This document shows, one piece after another, positions 37,498-47,202 of a DNA stretch of 64,000 nt. Source of the DNA: Carnobacteriaceae bacterium zg-84 (GTDB lineage: Bacteria; Bacillota; Bacilli; Lactobacillales; Aerococcaceae); assembly GCA_013874835.1 (NCBI GenBank), contig CP059430.1:1258864-1322863 (forward strand). Reading direction: 5' to 3'. The translations under genes and the position numbers were made by a program. The notes under the pieces were generated by a model. That model was not told the origin of the DNA. It saw only the letters and a program-made list of their open reading frames with translations, and made no database searches. The first letter of the stretch is position 1; each line of letters begins with the position of its first letter.

Positions 37498-37818
37498 TTA
37501 TTCTGTCGGATAAGATACATGCCCATCTCCAGAAAGTGTAATATGACGTTGATTGATTTCGTTTATTTGCTTATCATTTAAATAACCTTCATCTAGCAGA
37601 GCTTCTAAAGAAACAGAACGATCTTGATGCTCTAATAAATATAAAGCTGCCTGTGTTTGTACAACATTTGCCAATGCTTGTGTACCTTGTTTATCAATAC
37701 GCTCTTTCTTATCTGTTAAATTAGGGACAATTAGTAGCATTAAAATAGAAATAATAAACAAAACAATAATCATCTCTAAAAGTGTAAAAGCTTTTTTATT
37801 TTTTAGTGATTTAAACAT
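37498..37818 (-). CDS. comGC: Major competence pseudopilin ComGC
   Basis: 106 residues. The prepilin signal KKAFTLLEMIIVLFIIS (cleavage after Ala, Glu at +5) leads into the assembly helix; the soluble domain follows. ComGC builds the shaft of the DNA-uptake pilus. The start ATG at 37818 is set by AGGAGG eight bases upstream; the frame runs seven codons further up to a TTG that lies before that ribosome site. Intact, but its partners comGB and comGD are damaged. Confidence 0.93.
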   Translation of the reverse strand: MFKSLKNKKAFTLLEMIIVLFIISILMLLIVPNLTDKKERIDKQGTQALANVVQTQAALYLLEHQDRSVSLEALLDEGYLNDKQINEINQRHITLSGDGHVSYPTE

Positions 37819-37831
37819 ATATATCCTCCTT

Positions 37832-38857
37832 TTATTCAACTAAAACATGATTAACCATATCAAACATTGGCATCATTAAAGCAATATAAATTGCAACAAT
37901 AAATAGACCCACACTCAAAAAAAGAATAGGCTGTATTCATGTCATTTTTTGATGAATATCCTTTTCTAATTTTTCCAAATTATCTTTTGAAAAGACAAAT
38001 AATTTCATTGATAAATGGCTAATTTTTTCTCCATGTTCAATGACAAGTGCCATTTCTTCACTTAAAAACGGCAACTTACGAATAACATCACTTATCGTTT
38101 GTCCTTGTTGCATATAGTGTTCAAGCAATACGATAAACTCTTTCAATAACGGTAAGGTGTTTCCTCTTTTCAATACATCGACCACTTCATTAAAACCGTA
38201 CTGACTTCCTAACAAATAAGCGAGCTCCCTGGAAAAATAAGACGTATAATACCATTTTATCCACTTTTTAATAAAAGGAATTTTACTTAAAAACCCAGCT
38301 TTTTTCATAGGAGATTGCTTTTGATAATAAAAAAGCAATAACAAAAAACACAGAACACACATAACAATGCTCCATAATATGTAAACAGGTAATGTTTTTA
38401 TAAGAAAAAAAGTAAACTGACTATTTTCATAATTAGATTGATGAAACATATCTTCTAAACTGGGTAAAAAAAATTGCTGGATCCCAATAATCAATCCAAT
38501 AATAAAACACAATAATATAGTTGGATACAAGCACAGTTGTTGTATTTTTTGATATTGCTTTCGTCGTTCTTTTAATTGATGACCGCAACTGAACAAGACT
38601 TCTTGTAAATGACCGTGTAATTGTGCTAAATAAATTCTTGTTGTGATAGACTGATCAAACCCACATATTCCTAAAATAGAGTCAAATGATTTACCAGATT
38701 TTAAAGCTTGTTCCATATAGACAAATATAGGTTTTTGTTTCACCATCAAATGCACTAAGAACGTCAAAGCCTCTGACAAAGGAAATCCTTCTTTTAATAA
38801 TTCAGATAATTTGATTAAACATTCTGCTTGGTGTTCTTTTTTAAAGCGATACCCCAA
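37832..38857 (-). pseudogene. comGB: comGB, nonsense mutation near the 3' end
   Basis: Reads as a type II secretion F-type membrane protein (306 codons) to a TGA at 37937-37939. The same frame continues past the stop for 34 codons (IQPILFLSVGLFIVAIYIAL...), exactly the last membrane span of ComGB, to a TAA at 37832. Trp is expected before IQPILF, so one TGG-to-TGA change explains the stop. Full length would be 341 residues. ComGB is the membrane platform for pseudopilus assembly; loss of its last span probably inactivates it. A sequencing error is the main alternative. Confidence 0.85.
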
Positions 38858-39890
38858 TTCGATACTCCTCCAATGTTTCTTTTCCTATATAAGACAAGGC
38901 ATATAATTTAGATAAAAGCTTATCAAACTGCATAGATTTCCCTTTATTTGTCGTCCAATATAATTGAATATCGCTTTCTGTCATAACACATGTTAACAAT
39001 AAGCGTTTCTCGTGACTCGGGATATGCGTGCAATAAAACAAACATTCCATTTCACAAAATGGACAGTATCTAGGAATAAGCCTTTGCATCACAATTCCTG
39101 TTAATACTTCTTTTAACAACACTTTTGAAACACCTAATTCTAATAATCTCATCATACAACCTTCACAACTTTTTGCATGAATAGTAGCAACTACTAAATG
39201 TCCTGTTAAAGATGCTCTAACCGCCATTGCAGCTGTTTGTTCATCTCGTATTTCCCCAATAAATAAAATGTCTGGATGATGTCTCAAACTTGCTTTTATT
39301 AAGTGTTGATAATCAACACCTATGGATGTATTGATTTCCGTTTGTAAAAAATGATCGTTAATAATCTCTACCGGATCTTCTAAAGTCATAATATGAATAG
39401 GCTTTTCATTGTATTTTTTTGATAATAAATAATGAATGAGCGTTGTTTTACCCGAATCGACTGGTCCAGAAAAAATAATCATGCCTTGTTTTTTCGTGAA
39501 TAATCTATATAAAGCATCTATTTTCTTAGGAAAATAATGTTGAATAACACCTGTTTCTTTTTTTATTTTAAGTAAACGAATAACCATTGTTTCTTGATAA
39601 TACACATTACAAATGGTCGATGTTCGAATATCAAAAGATACATTAGCTATTTTATAAGTTGCCGATCCTGTTTGAGATTTTCTTTTTTCACCGACAGCTA
39701 ATCCTGTTATATATTTAAAATGTCTTATGAGTTGTTCTCCTATCTCATAAGTTAATGTTTTAAATATCACTAATTTACCTAAATAACGGAAATAGATGAT
39801 ATACATCTTTTGTTTAGGCATAATATGAATATCTGAAATAGATTTTTCTAAAGCAGTATGCATCATTTTATCTGCAATTTGTTCAATCAT
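38841..39890 (-). CDS. comGA: Competence pilus assembly ATPase ComGA
   Basis: 349 residues, GspE/PilB-type motor of the competence pilus. Walker A GPVDSGKTT near residue 143, Asp box and Walker B ILFIGEIRDEQTAAMAVRAS, His box VVATIHA. A CPFCEMEC-type Cys pair lies near 284. The start ATG at 39890 follows GGAGGAGAAAACT; upstream in-frame codons precede this site. First gene of comG; its end overlaps comGB. Competence genes are normally induced by a ComX/ComK-type factor; no such box was identified with confidence. Confidence 0.93.
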   Translation of the reverse strand: MIEQIADKMMHTALEKSISDIHIMPKQKMYIIYFRYLGKLVIFKTLTYEIGEQLIRHFKYITGLAVGEKRKSQTGSATYKIANVSFDIRTSTICNVYYQETMVIRLLKIKKETGVIQHYFPKKIDALYRLFTKKQGMIIFSGPVDSGKTTLIHYLLSKKYNEKPIHIMTLEDPVEIINDHFLQTEINTSIGVDYQHLIKASLRHHPDILFIGEIRDEQTAAMAVRASLTGHLVVATIHAKSCEGCMMRLLELGVSKVLLKEVLTGIVMQRLIPRYCPFCEMECLFYCTHIPSHEKRLLLTCVMTESDIQLYWTTNKGKSMQFDKLLSKLYALSYIGKETLEEYRIGVSL

Positions 39891-39966
39891 AGTTTTCTCC
39901 TCCATCTTCCTATTATTAACTATATACATTTTATGTCTATTTTTGACAAAATATTTAAATAGATAA

Positions 39967-39995
39967 TTGAATAATGAAAAAGGTTATGTTACAAT
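39967..39995 (+). promoter_or_regulatory. Promoter of the YitT-family gene
   Basis: TTGAAT, 17 bases, TACAAT with an extended TG (TGT-TACAAT). Its position downstream of 39974 rules out the upstream ATG and supports the GTG start at 40034. Confidence 0.6.
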
Positions 39996-40033
39996 TTTTC
40001 GGTACCATATACATAAGAAAGGAGAACAATAAG

Positions 40034-40885
40034 GTGAAAAATATTTCTTGGAAATCATTATTTATTATTACTTTAGGGAATTTAGTTTTTGCTATAGCTG
40101 TTAATACATTTTTATTAGCAAACCATATGGGAGAAGGTGGTGTCACTGGTATTTCACTACTTTTATACTATGTTGCACAAATTCCCGTTGAATTATCTTA
40201 TTTTTTAATCAACCTCGTTTTAATGGCAATTGGCTATAAATATTTGGAAAAATCAACCATTTTTTATACAATTTACTCATTTGCTATTTTTTCTGTTTTT
40301 GTTCGCTTAACCTCTTCATTTCAATACGTCATGCACGATCAGTTATTGGTTCCAATCGTTGGTGGATTAATGAGCGGAACATCTATCGGATTTATTATTT
40401 GGGCAGGTGGCTCAACAGCCGGAACAGATATTATCGCTCTTATCATCAATCGTTATTTCAATGTTCCAACAAGTACAGCATTATTTGTCATTGACTTATT
40501 TATTGTCGGTCCTTCTGCATTTGTAATCGGATTTGAAAAAAGTATTTATACATTGATTATGTTATTTGTTGCTGTTAAAGTGATTGATTATATTTTGGAA
40601 GGTTTCAACGTCAGAAAGTCGATTTTAATTATTTCTGAACATCATGAAGAAATTAGCCAACGAATTTTAACCGACTTATATCGTGGTGTAACAGTCTTAC
40701 ACGGGCATGGTTCCTATACAAAAGAAGAAAAACAAATACTATACATCGTCGTAGATAGAAATCAAGTTGTAGATATTACAAAATTAGTCAACCACATCGA
40801 TCCAAAAGCATTTATGACAATATCAGATGTCCATAATGTGCTAGGAGAGGGATTCACTTATGATATATCCAAAAAGAAACGCTAA
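40034..40885 (+). CDS. YitT family membrane protein (DUF161/DUF2179)
   Basis: 283 residues. Five to six membrane spans (~1-185), including NTFLLANHMGEGGVTGISLL and WAGGSTAGTDIIALIINRY, then a cytoplasmic DUF2179 domain (GVTVLHGHGSYTKEEKQILY). The start is GTG at 40034 after AAGGAGAACAATAAG. The function of YitT proteins is not established; their structure resembles small transporters. It overlaps the next gene by 26 bases, so the two are co-translated. Confidence 0.88.
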   Translation: MKNISWKSLFIITLGNLVFAIAVNTFLLANHMGEGGVTGISLLLYYVAQIPVELSYFLINLVLMAIGYKYLEKSTIFYTIYSFAIFSVFVRLTSSFQYVMHDQLLVPIVGGLMSGTSIGFIIWAGGSTAGTDIIALIINRYFNVPTSTALFVIDLFIVGPSAFVIGFEKSIYTLIMLFVAVKVIDYILEGFNVRKSILIISEHHEEISQRILTDLYRGVTVLHGHGSYTKEEKQILYIVVDRNQVVDITKLVNHIDPKAFMTISDVHNVLGEGFTYDISKKKR

Positions 40886-41576
40886 TATAGAGCTGATTAT
40901 CTTTGATTTAGACAATACTTTATACGACACGATTGAACCATTTGAAAAAATGGTTCAATCGTGTTCTCTTACATTCTCTGATAAAATAAATACTGTTTTT
41001 AAACAGTATAGTGTGTTTTCTGAAATAGCTTTTCAAGCTGTCCAACGTAAAGAAATGCCTTTAGAACAATCTTATTCCTATCGTTTTAGACTATTACTAG
41101 AACACTATCATGTTCCGTATAATATGGACACACTTAAACATATGCAATCACAATATCGCTATTTCCAAACACATATCACCTTATCAGATACAATGAAAAA
41201 TATTTTCACTTTATTAAAACAAGCCAATAAGCAAATGGCTATTTTAACAAACGGACCTACCTATGGACAAAATATCAAATTAGAAGCCTTAAATATTGAA
41301 GTGTATATTCCCAAAAAATATTGGTTTATTTCAGAACAATTAGGATATGCTAAACCAGATAAACATGTTTTTCATACTGTTTTAAACACTTTTGATAGAT
41401 TGCCCGAACATACGTTAATGATAGGTGATTCCTATCATCATGACATCGCACCTGCTTTAGCATTAAATATGCAAACGTGTTGGTTTAATAAAGATTTACA
41501 CAAAAACAAATTATCTACTTATACTGTAACAAACGAGCAAACTTTATTCTCAATGATACAAAATATCTTTTCATAA
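40860..41576 (+). CDS. HAD-superfamily hydrolase, pyrimidine 5'-nucleotidase-like
   Basis: 238 residues. Motif I FDLDNTLYDT (nucleophile and acid Asp), motif II ILTNGPT, motif III Lys in GYAKPDKHVF, motif IV MIGDSYHHDI. It fits the YjjG/PynA house-cleaning nucleotidase group by the DLDNTLYD form. A short perfect repeat around motif I (ACGATTGAACCATTTG..) folds locally but has no evident meaning. Substrate unknown; a sugar phosphate is possible. Confidence 0.85.
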   Translation: MIYPKRNANIELIIFDLDNTLYDTIEPFEKMVQSCSLTFSDKINTVFKQYSVFSEIAFQAVQRKEMPLEQSYSYRFRLLLEHYHVPYNMDTLKHMQSQYRYFQTHITLSDTMKNIFTLLKQANKQMAILTNGPTYGQNIKLEALNIEVYIPKKYWFISEQLGYAKPDKHVFHTVLNTFDRLPEHTLMIGDSYHHDIAPALALNMQTCWFNKDLHKNKLSTYTVTNEQTLFSMIQNIFS

Positions 41577-41603
41577 AAATGAATATCTATAGCAAACAAA
41601 AAA

Positions 41604-41635
41604 GGAGAACTGACAGTTCATATTGTCAGTTCTCC
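41604..41635. terminator. Bidirectional terminator between the HAD gene and the PBP gene
   Basis: 12-bp perfect stem (41604-41615 with 41624-41635) with A/T runs on both sides, placed between two convergent genes. Confidence 0.8.
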
Positions 41636-41679
41636 TCTTTTATTGGTAATGACTAATGTCATTCACTACTGAAAAACTT

Positions 41680-43710
41680 CTAATTATAAAAATAGGTTGC
41701 AAAAATTTGTCTAGCCACTTGACCCGCATAACCTTCGTTACCTTCTAAATGTGGTACAACAACAGTTACTGTTATATCGGGATTATCACTCGGAGCATAT
41801 CCAGAAAAAATAGAGTTGATTACTTCTGATTGTGCTTTGTCTTTAATATCTCCGTCATAAATGGCCTCTGCTGTTCCTGATTTACCTGCTACTGATATAC
41901 CAAATCCAGCATAATTTGTATATTCTGTTCCTAAATATCCGTTTACAACACGGTATAGACCTTCTTTTATACGACTGAATTGAGAGGTTGTTAAATCAAC
42001 CTTATTCATCAATGTTGGCGTCATATCTGTTTGAACTTGCCCAAAACCAGTTAAGCTATTGATGTCACGAATTTCTCGTACTAGTCTTGGTGCAAAACGC
42101 ACTCCGTCATTTGCAACTGTCGTCATATATTGTGATACTTGTAGTGGAGAGTATAAATCATACTGACCAAAAGATAAGTAGACAGCCCCAACAAGTGGTG
42201 TTTGATATGGAGAATATCCCGTGCTGACATTTGGTAAATCAATACCAGTAGAGCCTCCTAAACCATACGCAGCATACTCTCTTCTCAATTTATAAATCGT
42301 ATCGTCCATAATAGACAATGTGTTCCCAGTGGCAAAATCTGGTTGTCCTCCAACTGCTAAGGCGATTTTTGCCATATACACGTTGGAAGAACGTTCTAAT
42401 GCTGTAATATCATTTATCGCAACACTTCCCTCTTGATTGAAGAAAGAACGAATTGCATTTGAATTTTGAAAATGCAACGGAGAATCGATTAATACATTAT
42501 TCTCTTCATCGATTATATTGTATTTATACCCTATACCTACACTGGCTGCTTTGACAACAGATCCCATACCAAAATTTTTATTCATTGCACCTAAAATATC
42601 ATCTTCAATTTTAGAGGTATCGTAAGTATCTTTTTCTTCATTATAAGCATATTTTTTACCATTGATTGATAAAATTTCTCCAGTACTAGTTTTTTGAACA
42701 ACCGCATAAATAGAACTATTTAATCCTTTATGTTCAATATTTCTTGTTAAAAAATTCGTTAAAATGCCATCTACTCTTTTTTGTAATGCTGTATCTAATG
42801 ACAAAACAAGATTTGAACCTGCTTTTCCTTCGTATGTTTCTGTCGAAGACATAACTTTATTATTCGTATCCAATGTAACAGACGTTACTTTTGGTGTTCC
42901 TCTTAAAACTGAGTCATATTGTTTCTCTAAAAAACTAGTTCCAACACGACTATTACTTGCATAACCTTGCGCCATCAATAAATTAGCTTCTTGTTGAGGT
43001 AACCCTGTTTTCTCAGTAGATACACTACCAAGAATTGCTTTCAAAAAATCTCCTTCAGGATAAATTCTTTCCCAATCAGAACCTATGGATATGCCTGTTA
43101 ATTCGGTTAAATGCTCTGTTACATTAAAGATTTCTTCATTTGTAACCTCTCTATTTTTAATCGCTATCGTAGATAATGAACTAATACTGTTCATTCGTGT
43201 AAAAATAGCTGCAATTTGCTTATCCTTATCAGAGAACATAATATCCTCTGCTGTTATTTTTTCTAATTGCGTATTATATAAAGCTACCCCAGATAATTTT
43301 TTTTCACTGGTACTCAAACGACTATTCAATTCATCTTTATGCAAAACAGCCCAATAATCTTTCAAATCTCTCTCTTTTAATTCTTCTGTTGAAACAGAAA
43401 TATAATCCGATAAACGTGTTGCAATTTTTACCATATCACTCGTATTAAGTGTATGTCTTGTATAGTTAATGGTCGTATGTGCCTTATTTCCAACCAATAA
43501 AACACCATTTCTATCAAAAATTTGTCCCCTTGCCATTTCCGTTTTTACGTGTATAGCTTTGGTATCTGTTAAAATAGTTGTGTATTTATCATGATTTGTT
43601 AATTGTAAAGACACTAATCTTACAATTAAGATAATAAATAAAATCACTATAACAGAAAACAATAGATTTAATCGCAATGGAATATGTGATTTCTTTACTT
43701 TTTTGTTCAC
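41680..43710 (-). CDS. Class B penicillin-binding protein (PBP2b-like transpeptidase)
   Basis: 676 residues. Short cytoplasmic start, one span (~14-36), a long N-terminal module with the ARGQIFDRNG dimerisation motif, and a transpeptidase domain with SVVK (near residue 387), SSN (near 441) and KSGT (near 611). Length and motifs match PBP2b of streptococci, the monofunctional cross-linker of cell elongation with the RodA synthase. rodA is not in the window. Single-gene unit, divergent from rqcH. Confidence 0.9.
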   Translation of the reverse strand: MNKKVKKSHIPLRLNLLFSVIVILFIILIVRLVSLQLTNHDKYTTILTDTKAIHVKTEMARGQIFDRNGVLLVGNKAHTTINYTRHTLNTSDMVKIATRLSDYISVSTEELKERDLKDYWAVLHKDELNSRLSTSEKKLSGVALYNTQLEKITAEDIMFSDKDKQIAAIFTRMNSISSLSTIAIKNREVTNEEIFNVTEHLTELTGISIGSDWERIYPEGDFLKAILGSVSTEKTGLPQQEANLLMAQGYASNSRVGTSFLEKQYDSVLRGTPKVTSVTLDTNNKVMSSTETYEGKAGSNLVLSLDTALQKRVDGILTNFLTRNIEHKGLNSSIYAVVQKTSTGEILSINGKKYAYNEEKDTYDTSKIEDDILGAMNKNFGMGSVVKAASVGIGYKYNIIDEENNVLIDSPLHFQNSNAIRSFFNQEGSVAINDITALERSSNVYMAKIALAVGGQPDFATGNTLSIMDDTIYKLRREYAAYGLGGSTGIDLPNVSTGYSPYQTPLVGAVYLSFGQYDLYSPLQVSQYMTTVANDGVRFAPRLVREIRDINSLTGFGQVQTDMTPTLMNKVDLTTSQFSRIKEGLYRVVNGYLGTEYTNYAGFGISVAGKSGTAEAIYDGDIKDKAQSEVINSIFSGYAPSDNPDITVTVVVPHLEGNEGYAGQVARQIFATYFYN

Positions 43711-43779
43711 TTATCGTCACCTTTTCATACTAACATAAAAACTATTATATCAGAAATTATACTTGTTTACATTCATTTA

Positions 43780-43809
43780 TTGGCTATTTTTTCAATAATA
43801 CGATAGAAT
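43780..43809 (+). promoter_or_regulatory. Promoter candidate for rqcH
   Basis: TTGGCT, 18-base spacer, TAGAAT; 35 bases before the ATG at 43845. Confidence 0.45.
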
Positions 43810-43844
43810 GTATCCAATATATTAAATAAAAAAAGGAGATAAGC

Positions 43845-45509
43845 ATGAGCTTCGATGGATTTTTTACCTATCACATAAATAACGATTTAAAAAAACAGCT
43901 TGAAAATGGACGTATCAATAAAATTTATCAACCTAGTCCGTACGAAATTGTATTATCGATGCGTGCAAATCGCCAAAACTATAAATTACTTTTAAGTATT
44001 CATCCAACACAAGCAAGATACCATTTAACACAAGAAACATTTTTCAATCCTGAAATAGCACCAAATTTTTGTATGTTACTAAGAAAACATTTAGAAGGTG
44101 CTTTTTTAAAAAATATTCAACAAGTGGGTATTGACCGTATCACAACCTTTATTTTTCAAAATAAAGATGATATTGGTGATGAGCATTTGCTCCACCTAAC
44201 GATTGAACTAATGGGTAGACATAGTAATTTATTTTTAATCAATCCTTATACGAATAAAATTTTGGATTGTTTAAAACGTGTGTCACAAACAAAAAATTCA
44301 TATCGTTTATTGGCAGCCAATCAACTATACACACTCCCACCGTATCAACACAAACAAAATATTATCACACTTTCAAAAAATGAATTGGAACATATTTGTA
44401 GCACGGTTGATGCAAATCCAAAATCTATTCAAGAAACATTCCAAGGATTAGGTCGAGATACTATTCAATGGGTCTTAGATACAATGGAGCACGAGCAATG
44501 CTCTTTGTCGGATAGTCTTTATCAATTAAAGAACGCTCCTACTTGTCCATCACTAACCTCCCATGGTTTTTCATGTATAGACACAACTGGTGAAAAAATA
44601 AATTCTCTACACGAATTATTAGATGTCTTTTATCAAGAAAAAGCAAAATTAGAACGTGTCCAACAATTAAGTGGAAATTTAATCTATAAACTACAACAAA
44701 TTATTGATAAAAATCTAGATAAATTAAATAAACTGCATACAGAAAAAAATTCCGCTGAACATGCAGATACATTCCGTATCAAAGGTGAGATTTTAACAGC
44801 TTTTTCTTATGAAATACCAAAAGGACAAACCTCTGGAACTTTTTTAAATTTTTATGATGATAATAAACCAATGACTATCACACTAAAACCTGAATTAACA
44901 CCGACACAAAATGCACAATATTACTTCAAAAAATATCAAAAATTAAAACAAGCAATTTCTCATCTTGATGAACAAATTGAACTAGCACAAAATGAAAATA
45001 TGTATTTAGAAAGTGTTCTTGTACAAATTAAATTAGCAAATACAGAAGATTTGGTGGCGATTAAAGAAGAACTTATTTCAACAGGTTATTTGAAACAGCA
45101 AAACCGAATGAACCGAAAACAACAACACAAAAAACTAGCACCACTACAATTTTGTTCTAGCGACGGAATATCTATTTTAGTTGGACGGAATAATTTACAA
45201 AATGATACATTAACACTGAAACAAGCTAAAAAAACAGATATCTGGTTACATACAAAAGACATTCCGGGCTCCCATGTTATTATTCAACATGACTCTCCTA
45301 GTCAAGATACATTATTAGAAGCTGCACAAATTGCTGCGTACTATTCAAAATTTCAAGCATCATCAAATGTCCCAGTCGATTATGTTGCTGTCAAATATAT
45401 AAAAAAACCGAATGGTGCAAAACCAGGATTTGTTATTTATGAAAATCAAAAAACATTATTTGTATCTCCGGATAAGTCTATTATTGAGCGTCTAAAAGTT
45501 GATTTTTAA
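43845..45509 (+). CDS. rqcH: Ribosome quality-control protein RqcH (NFACT / FbpA family)
   Basis: 554 residues. The NFACT-N domain (MSFDGFFTYHINNDL), a coiled-coil middle (~265-400) and the NFACT-R domain (DIWLHTKDIPGSHVII) near the C-terminus. RqcH binds obstructed 50S subunits and adds alanine tails to stalled peptides. It was earlier annotated as fibronectin-binding protein, a label that may also apply at the cell surface. ATG follows AAAGGAG. Followed by a small DUF4044 gene. Confidence 0.93.
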   Translation: MSFDGFFTYHINNDLKKQLENGRINKIYQPSPYEIVLSMRANRQNYKLLLSIHPTQARYHLTQETFFNPEIAPNFCMLLRKHLEGAFLKNIQQVGIDRITTFIFQNKDDIGDEHLLHLTIELMGRHSNLFLINPYTNKILDCLKRVSQTKNSYRLLAANQLYTLPPYQHKQNIITLSKNELEHICSTVDANPKSIQETFQGLGRDTIQWVLDTMEHEQCSLSDSLYQLKNAPTCPSLTSHGFSCIDTTGEKINSLHELLDVFYQEKAKLERVQQLSGNLIYKLQQIIDKNLDKLNKLHTEKNSAEHADTFRIKGEILTAFSYEIPKGQTSGTFLNFYDDNKPMTITLKPELTPTQNAQYYFKKYQKLKQAISHLDEQIELAQNENMYLESVLVQIKLANTEDLVAIKEELISTGYLKQQNRMNRKQQHKKLAPLQFCSSDGISILVGRNNLQNDTLTLKQAKKTDIWLHTKDIPGSHVIIQHDSPSQDTLLEAAQIAAYYSKFQASSNVPVDYVAVKYIKKPNGAKPGFVIYENQKTLFVSPDKSIIERLKVDF

Positions 45510-45527
45510 AGGGTATTTCATTATAAT
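45499..45527 (+). promoter_or_regulatory. Promoter of the DUF4044 gene
   Basis: TTGATT, 17 bases, TATAAT (45522-45527), overlapping the last codons of rqcH, 30 bases before the small ORF. Confidence 0.6.
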
Positions 45528-45557
45528 GTATACGAAAGAATAGATTGGAGTTTATAT

Positions 45558-45689
45558 ATGTATAAGAAAAAAGAGAAAACAAAAATGGAAAAAATTACAC
45601 AAATTGTTGTGTGGTTAATGCTCATTGCAACATTGGGATCTATCATTATCGGTAGCGGTATGTACGTTTATAATTTTTTAAATCACTAA
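45558..45689 (+). CDS. Small membrane protein, DUF4044 type
   Basis: 43 residues: a Lys-rich start (MYKKKEKTKMEK) and one membrane span (~13-40). It matches the small DUF4044 proteins of lactic bacteria in size and layout (KTKMEKIT..VWLMLIATLG). GGAG lies nine bases before the ATG, with its own promoter upstream and terminator downstream. Function unknown. Confidence 0.8.
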   Translation: MYKKKEKTKMEKITQIVVWLMLIATLGSIIIGSGMYVYNFLNH

Positions 45690-45693
45690 AAAC

Positions 45694-45729
45694 AAGCGAA
45701 GCAAATGGACATCTTCCATTTCTTCGCTT
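45694..45729 (+). terminator. Terminator of the DUF4044 gene
   Basis: Stem AAGCGAA..AAATGG with CCATTT..TTCGCTT, then a T-rich run. Confidence 0.75.
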
Positions 45730-45747
45730 ATTTTTTATTGAAAAATA

Positions 45748-45781
45748 TTGCGAGTTGATGCTTCTATTCATCAACTCGCAA
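45748..45781 (-). terminator. Terminator of ylxM-ffh
   Basis: 13-bp perfect stem (45748-45760 with 45769-45781); the minus strand continues with ATATTTTT. It lies six bases past the ffh stop. Confidence 0.75.
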
Positions 45782-45786
45782 ACTAT

Positions 45787-47202
45787 CTATCTTTTTTTCT
45801 TTTTCGCTTTTTTATTTGCCTTTTTCATCATTTGTTTCATGGCAAGTTTCCCAAGTTTTCCTTTGACACCACCACCCATAAGATTTTCCAAACCTCCTAG
45901 ATTACCTTTTGACATTTGGCTCATCATCTTACGTGATTCATTGAATTGTTTAATCATGCGGTTAACTTCCATGATATTACGTCCTGATCCTTTGGCAATA
46001 CGTTTGCGACGACTTTGCGTTAAACTATCTGGATTTTCACGTTCACTTGGTGTCATGGATAAGACAATGGCTTTCATATGTGCCATATCTTTTGGATCAA
46101 TTTTTAACTGGTCCATTCCAGGAATATTACTCATACCTGGAATCATTTTGATTAAATCTTCTAAAGGTCCCATATTGGATACTTGATCCATTTGAGCAAT
46201 AAAATCATTAAAGTTAAATGTGTTCTCACGCATTTTTTCTGCCATTTTAGCAGCTTCTTTTTCATCAAATTCTTGTTTTGCACGTTCAATCAATGTCATT
46301 AAATCGCCCATACCAAGAATACGTGATGCCATTCGATCTGGATAGAATGGTTCTAAATTATCTAATTTTTCACCTTGACCAGTAAATTTAATTGGTTTAC
46401 CTGTCATTTGACGAATAGATAAGGCTGCCCCACCTCTAGTATCACCGTCAAGTTTTGTGATAATAACACCCGTAATATCTAAACGGTCATTAAATGCTTG
46501 TGCAACATTAACAGCATCTTGCCCTGTCATTGCATCGACAACAAGTAAAATTTCTGTCGGATTAGCCACCGCTTTAATTTGTTCTAATTCCAACATCAAT
46601 TCTTCATTCACATGTAAACGACCTGCTGTATCAATAATGACTAAATCTCTACCATCTAAAATGGCTTTATCAATGGCCTGTTTTGCAATATCAACTGGAC
46701 TAACTGTATCACCTAATGAAAAAACAGGTAGCTCTAATTGTTGACCAATTGTTTTTAATTGTTCAATTGCTGCAGGACGATAAATATCGCCGGCTACTAA
46801 CATTGGGCGTTTATGTTCTTGTTTTTTCAAATAATTCGCTAATTTACCAGCAGTTGTTGTTTTACCTGCCCCTTGTAGACCAACCATCATCACAACTGTC
46901 GGTGGTTTAACAGAAAACCGGAACGGTTCTTGCTCGCCTCCCATTAAGGCTGTTAATTCTTCATTAACAATATCAATGACTTGCTGAGCAGGAGACAATG
47001 CTTCTAGCACATTTGCTCCTAAAGCTCGTTCATTTACTTTTTTTACAAATTCTTTGACAACTTTAAAGTTAACGTCTGCTTCTAATAATGCTAAACGTAC
47101 TTCACGCATCATTTCTTTTAAATCAGCTTCGGTAATTTTTCCTTTTCTACCTAGCTTTTTGACCGCTCCTTGTAAGCGTTCAGATAAACCTTCAAAAGCC
47201 AT
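45787..47202 (-). CDS. ffh: Signal recognition particle protein Ffh
   Basis: 471 residues. An N domain, a G domain with GLQGAGKTTTAGKL (near residue 106), DTAGRL and TKLDGD, and a Met-rich M domain that binds SRP RNA and signal peptides (C-terminal ~150 residues, ending in a Lys-rich tail). It targets membrane proteins during translation. Its ATG overlaps the ylxM stop (TAATG). The 4.5S/scRNA partner was not found in the window. Confidence 0.97.
   Translation of the reverse strand: MAFEGLSERLQGAVKKLGRKGKITEADLKEMMREVRLALLEADVNFKVVKEFVKKVNERALGANVLEALSPAQQVIDIVNEELTALMGGEQEPFRFSVKPPTVVMMVGLQGAGKTTTAGKLANYLKKQEHKRPMLVAGDIYRPAAIEQLKTIGQQLELPVFSLGDTVSPVDIAKQAIDKAILDGRDLVIIDTAGRLHVNEELMLELEQIKAVANPTEILLVVDAMTGQDAVNVAQAFNDRLDITGVIITKLDGDTRGGAALSIRQMTGKPIKFTGQGEKLDNLEPFYPDRMASRILGMGDLMTLIERAKQEFDEKEAAKMAEKMRENTFNFNDFIAQMDQVSNMGPLEDLIKMIPGMSNIPGMDQLKIDPKDMAHMKAIVLSMTPSERENPDSLTQSRRKRIAKGSGRNIMEVNRMIKQFNESRKMMSQMSKGNLGGLENLMGGGVKGKLGKLAMKQMMKKANKKAKKKKR

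Larger units (their letters stand above)
35782..37526 (-). pseudogene. comGD: comGD, interrupted by an IS30-family element
   Basis: The 5' part (37526 to 37356) encodes 56 residues with a prepilin-like start (NKGMLFMDSLIALM) and stops at a TAG formed at the IS junction. The 3' part (36054 to 35782) encodes 90 more residues. Removing the element and one 13-bp duplication joins them in frame (..EKLL-YAQH..) into a 146-residue protein, the usual ComGD length. The 3' remnant can be read from an ATG inside the IS (36132), but this product lacks the pilin helix. The disruption should abolish this pseudopilin. Confidence 0.92.

Noticed and set aside
37937-37939. TGA read as tryptophan (alternative code)
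   Set aside because: TGA ends nth, ribF and truB at the expected places, so the standard bacterial code holds.
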